NCBI RefSeq assembly: GCF_014635085.1
Contig: NZ_BMCH01000007.1
Coordinates: forward strand, 110,721 to 174,720
Length of the DNA: 64,000 nt
From: Asaia siamensis
GTDB taxonomy: Bacteria; Pseudomonadota; Alphaproteobacteria; Acetobacterales; Acetobacteraceae
Direction: 5' to 3'
Shown: positions 1 to 6,922 of the stretch, in pieces
Position numbering within the stretch: the stretch's first letter is position 1
Layout of the letters: the number at the start of each line of letters is the position of its first letter
Made by a program: the position numbers and the translations under genes
The notes under the pieces: model-generated
What the model saw: only the letters and a program-made list of their open reading frames with translations
What the model was told of the DNA's origin: nothing
The model's database searches: none

Positions 1-33
1 CACGTCTGCGATGAGTTTGGTCCCTCTGAAAGA

Positions 34-77
34 GGGCTCGTTGCGAAATAGCCGAGCCCATGGGCCTTCAGGCCCAT
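34..77. terminator. Two GC hairpins downstream of fba (possible terminator)
   Basis: Two inverted repeats sit 70-115 bases beyond the aldolase stop: a 7-bp stem at 34-40/53-59 and a perfect 7-bp stem with a four-base loop at 60-66/71-77. They lie where transcripts from fba would end. No T-run follows on either strand, so they could be part of an intergenic repeat instead of an intrinsic terminator. Confidence 0.25.
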
Positions 78-149
78 AGGTCGATTCGAACGTCTCGATC
101 TGACTCGGTACGACAGCGTAGCTTCGGACGATCTCGCAGCTCACCTCCG

Positions 150-1259
150 TCAGCCCTTCGTGGCGATCGATCTGTCCTTGGAGCCCAGATCGGCAAAGGC
201 TTCTTCCAGACGATCGACGATGCTCTTTTCGCCGACGCGCAGCCATTTGCGCGGATCGTAGAACTTCTTGTATGGCGCGTCGGTCTCGGGGTCGATCTGA
301 TGCAGGAACGCCTTTGGGTGGTCGAGCACATATTTCCCGATGCCATTGGCGAAGGCGAACTGAACATCGGTGTCGATATTCATCTTGAAGACACCATAGG
401 AGACGGCAGCGGTGATCTTGTCCTTCTCCGAACCCGAACCGCCATGAAAGACGAGAGCCAGCGGCTTGGGGCCGAGGCCGGTCTTCTCGGCGACATGCTC
501 CTGCGAGTGAAGCAGGATCTCGGGACGAAGCTGCACATTGCCGGGCTTGTATACGCCGTGCACATTGCCGAATGACGCAGCAACCGTGACGTGACCGAGC
601 GGTGAGAGGCGGTTCCAGGCAACCAGAACGTCTTCGGGCTGGGTGTAGAGATGGGCGTTGTCTTCATGATCTTCGAGATCATGACCAACGCCGTCTTCCT
701 CGCCGCCGGTGACACCGAGTTCGATCTCGAGGCTGATCCCGAGCTTGGCCATGCGGGGCAGCAGGCGCGCGCATTCAGACAGATTGTCTTCCAGCGGTTC
801 AGCCGAGAGGTCGAGCATATGCGACGAAAAGAGCGGCGGCCGGCCAGCGGCGACCTCTGCCTCGCTCAGATCGAGCAGCCCTTCCACCCAGGGGATGAGT
901 TTGCGATCGGCGTGATCGGTGTGAAGAATGACGCAGATGCCATATTCCTTGGCGAGAAGATGCACGTGGCGTGCCATGGCTGCAGCACCCAGCACGCGTG
1001 CCTTGTGCTGGTCAGCCAGTCCTTCACCCGCATAGAAGCGGGCGCCGCCGTTGGAGCATTGAATGATGACATCCGAGTTGTTGCGGGCTGCGGCTTCGAG
1101 AACCGCATTGACGCTGTCGGTGCCGACAACATTGATGGCCGGCAGGGCATAACCGCCCTCCTTGCAGGCGTCGATCAGGGCGAGATAGTCATCACCTGTG
1201 ACAACTCCCGGGGGCAGGGCTCGGCTGGGGCGCGACGCATTCGGGCTTGTAGGGGTCAT
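150..1259 (-). CDS. fba: Class II fructose-bisphosphate aldolase
   Basis: Zinc-dependent aldolase that interconverts fructose 1,6-bisphosphate with dihydroxyacetone phosphate and glyceraldehyde 3-phosphate in the cytosol. The 369-residue product matches the FbaA subtype (E. coli about 359 residues). HTDH at residues 113-116 supplies the catalytic Asp and a zinc His. EIELGVTGGEEDG lies near 178-190, a zinc His in GNVHG near 234, and the phosphate-binding GGSGSEK and NIDTD at 273-279 and 294-298. The frame runs upstream to 1343, but the ATG at 1259 starts right at the conserved N-terminus (ALPPGVVTGDD), with a GAG ten bases before it. It is a single gene facing away from the TetR gene. In acetic acid bacteria such an enzyme probably serves gluconeogenesis and sugar interconversion; that role is inference. 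Confidence 0.95.
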   Translation of the reverse strand: MTPTSPNASRPSRALPPGVVTGDDYLALIDACKEGGYALPAINVVGTDSVNAVLEAAARNNSDVIIQCSNGGARFYAGEGLADQHKARVLGAAAMARHVHLLAKEYGICVILHTDHADRKLIPWVEGLLDLSEAEVAAGRPPLFSSHMLDLSAEPLEDNLSECARLLPRMAKLGISLEIELGVTGGEEDGVGHDLEDHEDNAHLYTQPEDVLVAWNRLSPLGHVTVAASFGNVHGVYKPGNVQLRPEILLHSQEHVAEKTGLGPKPLALVFHGGSGSEKDKITAAVSYGVFKMNIDTDVQFAFANGIGKYVLDHPKAFLHQIDPETDAPYKKFYDPRKWLRVGEKSIVDRLEEAFADLGSKDRSIATKG

Positions 1260-1504
1260 AATGATCTCATGTCTCTGATAACGGGTCGTCACGGCTATTT
1301 TATCGCTATCTGACAAAGCCGTGCCTAGACCTTTCATGGACACATTGAAGTCATTCTCGTTGCAGAACCACAGGATTTACGCGGGTTTGATAGTTTACCC
1401 TTGCGCTGATCGACCCGTTCGGTCAGTTTGTCGCCTCTCTCCACGGGAATGATGCGACACATGTCCGACCCGCCGGATCGGGGCAGGATTAACGCAGAGA
1501 ACAG

Positions 1505-2200
1505 GTGGGCCGTTTGAACAAGAAAGAAGAGATCTCCTTGCCGACGACGGAAGAGCGTCAGGAAGAGAGCGTCTCGTGCAATGCGAAGCGCCGCCAGATT
1601 CTGGATGGCGCCGAGGCAATCTTTCTCGAATCCGGCTATGAAGGGGCCTCGATGTCCCAGATTGCCTGTCGCGCCAAGGTGTCGAAGGGCACGCTTTATA
1701 ATCACTTCGAAAACAAGGCGGCTCTTTTTGGCGCTGTCATCGAGGATCTGAGCCGAAGCAAGCTCGCGCCCGCCATCTGCCAGAGCCATCTCACCGCCAT
1801 CACCTGTGCCGAGGCGTTTGCACAGCTTGCCGAGCGCTTCATCAGCATCTTGCTTCAGCCCGGCCCGCTGCGTCTGTATCGCATTATCGTGTCCGAAGCG
1901 CCGCATTTTCCTGATCTTGCCGATACGTTCTGGCGTTACGGTTTTGGCAGGACTCTGAGCACGATGACCCAGTGGATCGAGTTCTGGATCGAACGCGGGG
2001 CGATCCGGACCGATGATCCGGTTTTTGCTGCCGAGCAGTTCATGGCGCTTTGTCAGACCCGGCTCGTGCAGCGCAAGCGTTTTGAACTGCCTATCGATAG
2101 CAGTGAAGAACAGATCCGGTTCGTTGCCGGACGTATCGGCAAGGCGTTCGTCGCTATTTATGGAACCGAAGCCGAGCAGGGTGCGGCACGGCAGGCGTAG
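1505..2200 (+). CDS. TetR/AcrR family transcriptional regulator
   Basis: 231-residue DNA-binding repressor candidate. The N-terminal half carries a TetR helix-turn-helix around residues 27-75, including the signature SKGTLYNHFENKAALF that ends the recognition helix. The C-terminal part is all-helical and resembles the AefR-like C-terminal domain (inference from length and composition). The frame opens with GTG at 1505; a TTG three codons later is an alternative, and neither has a strong Shine-Dalgarno. It is divergent from fba and is followed 130 bp later by a glutaminyl cyclotransferase. The inducer and targets cannot be read from the sequence; fba or itself are possible targets by position only. 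Confidence 0.85.
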   Translation: MGRLNKKEEISLPTTEERQEESVSCNAKRRQILDGAEAIFLESGYEGASMSQIACRAKVSKGTLYNHFENKAALFGAVIEDLSRSKLAPAICQSHLTAITCAEAFAQLAERFISILLQPGPLRLYRIIVSEAPHFPDLADTFWRYGFGRTLSTMTQWIEFWIERGAIRTDDPVFAAEQFMALCQTRLVQRKRFELPIDSSEEQIRFVAGRIGKAFVAIYGTEAEQGAARQA

Positions 2201-2330
2201 ATCCCGGTTTCGTGGCGGCTATGGCGTTAAACGGGTCGCCGTTCTGGTTCTGGCGCGGGATGTGATTTTAAAAACGGCGTGGCAGTGTCTATAGCGGGCG
2301 TCATAACGTCCCGTCGTAAAGTGTCGCCCG

Positions 2331-3122
2331 ATGAATTGGTTCCGTTTCCGGCTATTTGGACTTGCCGCCTGTCTGGGTTTGATCGCCTCGACCCGAAATG
2401 ATGCCATGGCAGGCGCTGTGGTGCCTGTAGAGCAGGCCGAAGTGGTGGCCGTTCTGCCGCATGACCCGACCTCATTCACCGAAGGTCTCTTTTTTCAGGA
2501 TGGCTCCCTGTTCGAGAGTACCGGGCGGGTCGGGCATTCCGTCATACGAAAGGTGGCGCTCGATACGGGCAAGGTTCTGGCAGAGAGTGTTCTGCCTGAC
2601 GGCTATTTTGGTGAAGGTATCGTCACGTGGCGTGACCGGCTGATCAGCCTGACCTGGCGCAGCGGAAAGGGCTTTATCTGGAGCTACCCAGGTTTGGCGA
2701 GAATCGGGGGTTTTTCCTATCTCGGTGAAGGCTGGGGCCTGACTCATGACGACCGCACGCTCATCATGTCCGATGGAACGCCCTGCCTGAGGCGCCTTGA
2801 CCCTGTGACACTTCATGTCCTGGCAAAGCTTTGTGTAACAGCGGGCGGTGTACCAGTAAGAAGACTGAATGAACTCGAATATATCCACGGTGAAATCTGG
2901 GCGAATATATGGATGACGCCGGAAATAGCTAGAATCGATCCCGTAACGGGTGAAGTGAAATCCTGGCTCGATCTCACTGCGCTGCAAGAAAACATTAACT
3001 CTTTCGATCCCGATGCTGTCGCCAACGGGATCGCTTTTGATCAAAAAAATGACAGGGTATTCGTTACTGGAAAATATTGGCCAAGATTATACCAGATAAA
3101 ATTTCCTGACCGTAAGCACTGA
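2331..3122 (+). CDS. Secreted glutaminyl-peptide cyclotransferase (plant-type beta-propeller)
   Basis: 263 residues. A hydrophobic signal peptide covers about residues 6-28, with cleavage likely after AMA. The mature part resembles plant/bacterial glutamine cyclotransferase (PF05096): HDPTSFTEGLFF near residue 44, GEGWGLTHDD in the middle, and a C-terminal ELEYIHGEIWANIW then GIAFDQKNDRVFVTGKYWP. Members cyclise N-terminal Gln to pyroglutamate in exported proteins, here in the periplasm. The gene stands alone between a TetR and an IclR regulator. The last third (from about 2820) is visibly richer in A and T than the first part and than the neighbours. Confidence 0.88.
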   Translation: MNWFRFRLFGLAACLGLIASTRNDAMAGAVVPVEQAEVVAVLPHDPTSFTEGLFFQDGSLFESTGRVGHSVIRKVALDTGKVLAESVLPDGYFGEGIVTWRDRLISLTWRSGKGFIWSYPGLARIGGFSYLGEGWGLTHDDRTLIMSDGTPCLRRLDPVTLHVLAKLCVTAGGVPVRRLNELEYIHGEIWANIWMTPEIARIDPVTGEVKSWLDLTALQENINSFDPDAVANGIAFDQKNDRVFVTGKYWPRLYQIKFPDRKH

Positions 3123-3303
3123 TTTTCTTTGTAATAGGCACTTCTTCGGTCTTGATTACATAGATGTGACCAGAAAACGCAGATAATGGTTTATCGGGCC
3201 ACGAATAACGCTATGAGATGCTCTCGCCCCCCTTGTGGAGCAATTTGAACCTTTGAATTGAACGATAAGTCCTTGAAATGAACAAGGCACCGTTCATGAT
3301 GGG

Positions 3304-4092
3304 ATGGAGCGGCACGTGGCATATTCGGATCAAGATTGGCCCCAGGGTACGCAAACCCTTGGTCGTGGTCTTTCAATCATCCTGGCCGTCAAGGCCGGGG
3401 TCGACACACTTTCCGAATTGGCGCTCGAAATCGGGTGTACGCGCAGTACAACGCAACGCCTTACTGCGGCGCTGTTGCAGCAGGGCTGGCTGCGCCTGAA
3501 ATCGACCGGCCGTTACGGATTGGGAGAGAAGCTGACCACACTGACAGCGCAGGCCCAGACGGCCTCGCCGCTTCTTGGTCTTGCCGCCCCCCTGCTGCAG
3601 AATCTCAACGAAACCACCGGCAAGATGGTCCATCTCGGCGTGCGCTCTGACAGCCATGTCATCTATCTCATGCGTCTTGAGGGTCGTCACCCGCTCGCCT
3701 TGCGCACGCGCACGGGCCAGCATGTTCCGCTTGCCCGCACGGGCACGGGGCGCGCCCTGATTCTCGATGAGAGCGAAAGCGACTGGGCGCGGTTCTACCG
3801 GGCGAGCTATCGCCACATGCCTGCCGGTCTGCCAAGCTGGATCAACCGCATGCGCTTCTACCGCGCCTCTGACTGCGTGTTCGATCTGGAAGATGACGAG
3901 ATCGGCGTTCACTGTGTTGCCGCGCCCGTGCGCGATGCGACCGGAGCGATTGTCGCCTCGATCAGCGTGACGGAACGTGCCGGCGAGATGCCGCTCATGC
4001 GCATGAAGGCCCTGGCGCCCCAGATACGTCAGACCGCTTCGCAGCTTTCGGCAAAGCTGGGCTGGCACGAGCTGAGCGATGTCGCCGACTAG
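3304..4092 (+). CDS. IclR family transcriptional regulator
   Basis: 262 residues with the two-domain IclR layout. The N-terminal winged helix-turn-helix (about residues 14-75) includes TLSELALEIGCTRSTTQRL and the wing that ends in GRYGLGEKL. The C-terminal effector-binding domain (about 85-250) has HLGVRSDSHVIYLMRLEG and GVHCVAAPVRDATGAIVASISVT. Such proteins regulate catabolic or efflux genes in response to small carboxylic acids or aromatic compounds. No adjacent catabolic operon is present, so the target is unknown. ATG at 3304 places the helix-turn-helix close to the N-terminus, as usual for the family. Confidence 0.92.
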   Translation: MERHVAYSDQDWPQGTQTLGRGLSIILAVKAGVDTLSELALEIGCTRSTTQRLTAALLQQGWLRLKSTGRYGLGEKLTTLTAQAQTASPLLGLAAPLLQNLNETTGKMVHLGVRSDSHVIYLMRLEGRHPLALRTRTGQHVPLARTGTGRALILDESESDWARFYRASYRHMPAGLPSWINRMRFYRASDCVFDLEDDEIGVHCVAAPVRDATGAIVASISVTERAGEMPLMRMKALAPQIRQTASQLSAKLGWHELSDVAD

Positions 4093-4429
4093 GGGGGCCG
4101 CCGGGAACGGGTTTTCAGGGCATCTGCGACCTGATTGCGTGGGCCCCGCAGGGCGTCGTTATACTGATGGCAGGCAGGTACCGAGCAATGGCGCGTCTCA
4201 TGTCTGGACGCTGCGGGTGTCCGGATACGCCGCAGGATGTGCCCGGCCGGTTTTGCAGAGCTGATCGGGCCAGAGCTCTTTAGCGCGCCTCGTTCTTCTG
4301 GCAGAGAAGCTGGCCCGCGAATGAACATTCTCTGCAGCGCGGGCGCTTTCAGGGTATTCTGGGGCGTCTTGTAACCCTGTTAAGGCTGTTTCAACGCCCT
4401 TTCACCGGGAGGCGTTGGTTGGCGCTGTT
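4093..4429. other. Intergenic region between convergent IclR and YggT genes
   Basis: About 340 bases between two convergent genes. Only short frames without coding character are present, and there is no T-tailed hairpin, tRNA or obvious repeat. A small inverted repeat GAATG-AA-CATTC near 4319-4330 and complementary GC blocks around it could form a weak structure. I see nothing further I can support. Confidence 0.4.
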
Positions 4430-4738
4430 TCAGTAATGGGATTGCAGGGACAGCATGACGAGCTGGCGCAACGCCGGGACAACCAGATATTGCAGCGCCA
4501 GCAGCACCGCCAGCGGGCTGAGATCGAGCATACCGAACTGAGGCAGGATCGACCGTACCGGGTTGAGAACGGGCTCGACGATCCGTCCGAGAAAGACGGC
4601 GACATTGTAAACGAAGCGGTTGCTGGGATCGAGAATTCTGAAACCCAGCAGCATGCTCATGACGCAATAAAGGACCAGTGCCCAGGTGAAGACCTGGATC
4701 AGCATCATGATGATTTTGTAGAGGGTAAGGATCAGCAC
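4430..4738 (-). CDS. YggT family integral membrane protein
   Basis: About 102 residues with two hydrophobic segments separated by the YggT signature: LYKIIMMLIQVFTWALVLYC, then LDPSNRFVYNVAVFLGRIVEPVLNPVRSILP, then LDLSPLAVLLALQYLVV. The family is conserved in proteobacteria and near proC/ylm genes in other phyla; functions suggested include osmotic tolerance and envelope or division roles. The frame extends to 4798, but I prefer GTG at 4738: it begins at the family N-terminus and has a GAGAG stretch at Shine-Dalgarno distance. It is unaccompanied, and its promoter region faces that of tRNA-Ala. Confidence 0.87.
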   Translation of the reverse strand: MLILTLYKIIMMLIQVFTWALVLYCVMSMLLGFRILDPSNRFVYNVAVFLGRIVEPVLNPVRSILPQFGMLDLSPLAVLLALQYLVVPALRQLVMLSLQSHY

Positions 4739-4829
4739 GTCTGGTCTCTCTGCAGGAAGGCAAGGCATTTCTTCTAACGCCTGACACAGGCCTCGCACAA
4801 CCGAGCCCAGGCATTACAGGCCGTCAATC

Positions 4830-4857
4830 TTGACTTTGACATGAATCCGTGTAGCCT
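4830..4857 (+). promoter_or_regulatory. Predicted sigma-70 promoter of tRNA-Ala
   Basis: TTGACT at 4830-4835 and TAGCCT at 4852-4857 are separated by 16 bases, and the mature tRNA begins 14 bases downstream. This is the expected spacing for a stable-RNA promoter. A second TTGACA overlaps at 4836-4841 but has no matching -10 element. Confidence 0.5.
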
Positions 4858-4871
4858 CCGTCGCGTTCCGT

Positions 4872-4947
4872 GGGGCTGTAGCTCAGATGGGAGAGCGCCT
4901 CGTTCGCAATGAGGAGGTCAGGGGTTCGATTCCCCTCAGCTCCACCA
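4872..4947 (+). tRNA. tRNA-Ala (anticodon CGC)
   Basis: A 76-base cloverleaf. The acceptor stem GGGGCTG/CAGCTCC contains the G3-U70 pair that identifies alanine tRNAs. The anticodon stem closes the loop TTCGCAA, giving anticodon CGC for GCG codons. The T arm has TTCGATT, and the discriminator A and the 3' CCA are encoded. CGC is consistent with frequent GCG use in this GC-rich genome. Confidence 0.97.
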
Positions 4948-4997
4948 TGGAATCCTTTCCAGATCCCCCGCCAGTCGACTTGGTCCCGCCTTCCGTC

Positions 4998-5924
4998 TCA
5001 ACGTACCCAGACGCGGCCAGCGCTCAAAGAAACCCAGATATCGTGCTGGGCAAACCAGTCTGCACCAAGCAGCATATCCACATTATCGCGCATGTCCGAA
5101 ACGGTCAGAACCGGGTCTTTCCAGATCGGGTTACCGCTACCGGCTGTCTCTTCGCCGAGATGCAGCGCATGGAAGCGATGCCAGTGATACCAGCGCGCAT
5201 TGAGATCGACACCACTGGTCACGCCGCCCGGATCCTGACGCAGAACATCGTCTGTAATGCCCATCGCATGGGCGAAGCGTCGCGAGAGAATATGTGAGCG
5301 TGCGCCGCTATCGAGCAGGGCTGTGCCGCTTTGGCCGTCCAGTGTGAAGGAAACGGTCAGTCTTGTGCCCTCATGTCTGGCCTTGAGGGTTGTATAGCCG
5401 GCTGGCCATGACGGTTTCGCCACGCAAGTACCGCTTTGGCCGACGGGGCGCCAGAGAGTGAGACGCTGATGGGGGACATCGAATTCGAGATCGAAATGCT
5501 GGAGCAGATCGACCCCCATCAGCCCGGCAATGGGTGGGGTCAGGATCGGCAGGCCAGGCAGCGCGCCCAGCGGGATGGAGCGCTGACCCAGAGGGATTAG
5601 GCCGAGGGAAAGCGCGCGTATCAGCATGTTGGGCGCAAGCTGGCCGCGGTCATTCGGGCCCTGAATGACGGTTGCATGGGCAGGGTCGGGCGTCAGATGC
5701 AGTGCCGCCGCCGCTTCGGGCGTGATCAGACTGCCTTCGGACCCGGTATCGAGAATGAAGCGCGCCTGACGCCCGTCGAGCACGACAGGCGCGTTGAGAA
5801 ACAGCGCGTCGTTGTGGAGCGGGATCTCTGCAATACGCTCGGCGGCGCAAGGCGTGGCCATAGCACGAGGGGGCAGAAATCCAGCCATGATCATGGCGGG
5901 CAGGGCAAGAGCAGGGCGCAGCAC
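4998..5924 (-). CDS. Secreted two-domain retropepsin-like aspartyl protease
   Basis: 308 residues. A signal-like hydrophobic N-terminus (residues 1-23) precedes two similar halves, each with an aspartic-protease motif: FILDTGSEGSLI (DTG at 59-61) and TALLDSGARSHI (DSG at 205-207). Each half also has a hydrophobic-hydrophobic-Gly element: LMGVDLLQHFDLEFD and MLLGADWFAQHDIW. This matches the bacterial gag-asp/PDZ-less aspartyl protease-like families, with the two lobes fused in one chain. It starts 6 bases after the xerC stop on the same strand, so the two are likely co-transcribed. The substrate is unknown, and whether both Asp residues are active is not known. Confidence 0.8.
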   Translation of the reverse strand: MLRPALALPAMIMAGFLPPRAMATPCAAERIAEIPLHNDALFLNAPVVLDGRQARFILDTGSEGSLITPEAAAALHLTPDPAHATVIQGPNDRGQLAPNMLIRALSLGLIPLGQRSIPLGALPGLPILTPPIAGLMGVDLLQHFDLEFDVPHQRLTLWRPVGQSGTCVAKPSWPAGYTTLKARHEGTRLTVSFTLDGQSGTALLDSGARSHILSRRFAHAMGITDDVLRQDPGGVTSGVDLNARWYHWHRFHALHLGEETAGSGNPIWKDPVLTVSDMRDNVDMLLGADWFAQHDIWVSLSAGRVWVR

Positions 5925-5930
5925 GTGTTC

Positions 5931-6866
5931 TTATTTCCTTGCGCGTGGGTGAGCCTGCCAGACGGCAAGGAGATGATTTTCATCAGCCAGCGTATAGTTT
6001 TGGGTCGTAGAAAGGCTGGCATGCCCCAGAAGTTCCTGTATGGCGCGCAGATCGGCGCCGCCTTCCAGAAGATGGGTGGCGAAGGAGTGCCTCAGACTGT
6101 GCGGGGTGGCGCTGGCATCCAGCCCGCCCTGTTCGCGCCAGAGCTGCATCACGCGTCGCGCTACGGCAGGCTGCAGGCGCTTGCCGCGCAGCCCGACAAA
6201 GAGCGGCGCCTCCGGTATGGGGCAGGGGTGATGGACGCGCCAGGCCGCAAGAGCTTTTGCGACATGAGGCAGAAGCGGCACCAGACGTTCCTTGCCGCCT
6301 TTGCCCACCACACGCAGGCCATTTTGCGCGGCCCGGTCATGATCGCGCACGTTCAGCGACAGGGCCTCGCCTATACGCAGCCCTGCCCCATATAAGAGGG
6401 TGAACAGGGCCTCATCGCGCGCGGCGCAGAGCGGGTGCTCGGCCAGCGCCGCCATTTCAACAGGAGCCGTGCGTGCGACGTCGCGCGCTAGGGGGCGCGG
6501 CAGACGTTTACGGGTTTTCGGCGCGCTCAGCTGGCTCAATGCCGAGGCGCTCACCCCATGGATGGAATTGAGATAGCGGGTGAAAGACCGCAGGGCCGAG
6601 ACCCGTCTGGCACGCGAGCGGGCGCGGCCATCGGGTGTCCCTGGCTGCATTTCTGACCGGCTTGCGTCATGGGCCAGCCAGGCGCGAAAATCCGCCGTGC
6701 GCAGAGCGGCGAAAGCGTTCAGATCGGGCTCCTGCCCCAGATGCTCACCAAGAAAGCCGAGTGCCGATGCCACATCATTGCGATAGGCCTGCACGGTGTT
6801 CGGGCTTGCCCGTTTTTCATGCGCCAGCCAGTCCAGCCAGTTTTCGAGACATTCATGCATCTGCAT
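5931..6866 (-). CDS. xerC: Tyrosine recombinase XerC
   Basis: 311 residues, the normal size for Xer recombinases that resolve chromosome dimers at dif near the septum. An N-terminal SAM-like core-binding domain (residues 5-105) has ASPNTVQAYRNDV. The catalytic domain carries Arg164 (GAGLRIGE), Lys189 (GKGGKER), His256 and Arg259 (HSLRHSFATHLLEGG), His282 (LLGHASLSTTQNY) and the nucleophile Tyr291. All five catalytic positions are intact. It is divergent from priA across 56 bases and followed by the aspartyl protease gene. Assignment to XerC over XerD rests on overall feel and position, and is less sure than the family. Confidence 0.9.
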   Translation of the reverse strand: MQMHECLENWLDWLAHEKRASPNTVQAYRNDVASALGFLGEHLGQEPDLNAFAALRTADFRAWLAHDASRSEMQPGTPDGRARSRARRVSALRSFTRYLNSIHGVSASALSQLSAPKTRKRLPRPLARDVARTAPVEMAALAEHPLCAARDEALFTLLYGAGLRIGEALSLNVRDHDRAAQNGLRVVGKGGKERLVPLLPHVAKALAAWRVHHPCPIPEAPLFVGLRGKRLQPAVARRVMQLWREQGGLDASATPHSLRHSFATHLLEGGADLRAIQELLGHASLSTTQNYTLADENHLLAVWQAHPRARK

Positions 6867-6922
6867 GACGGCGGACCTCGTCTCGGTTAAGAGGACAGGG
6901 CAGAAGGGGGCGCTCAGGCAAC

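Noticed and set aside
60..575. Open frame on the plus strand opposite fba
   Set aside because: Antisense to the aldolase, with no protein-like pattern. The aldolase motifs are unambiguous.
4887..5297. Open frame that begins inside tRNA-Ala
   Set aside because: It starts within the tRNA and then runs antisense to the aspartyl protease. No domain or ribosome-binding site.
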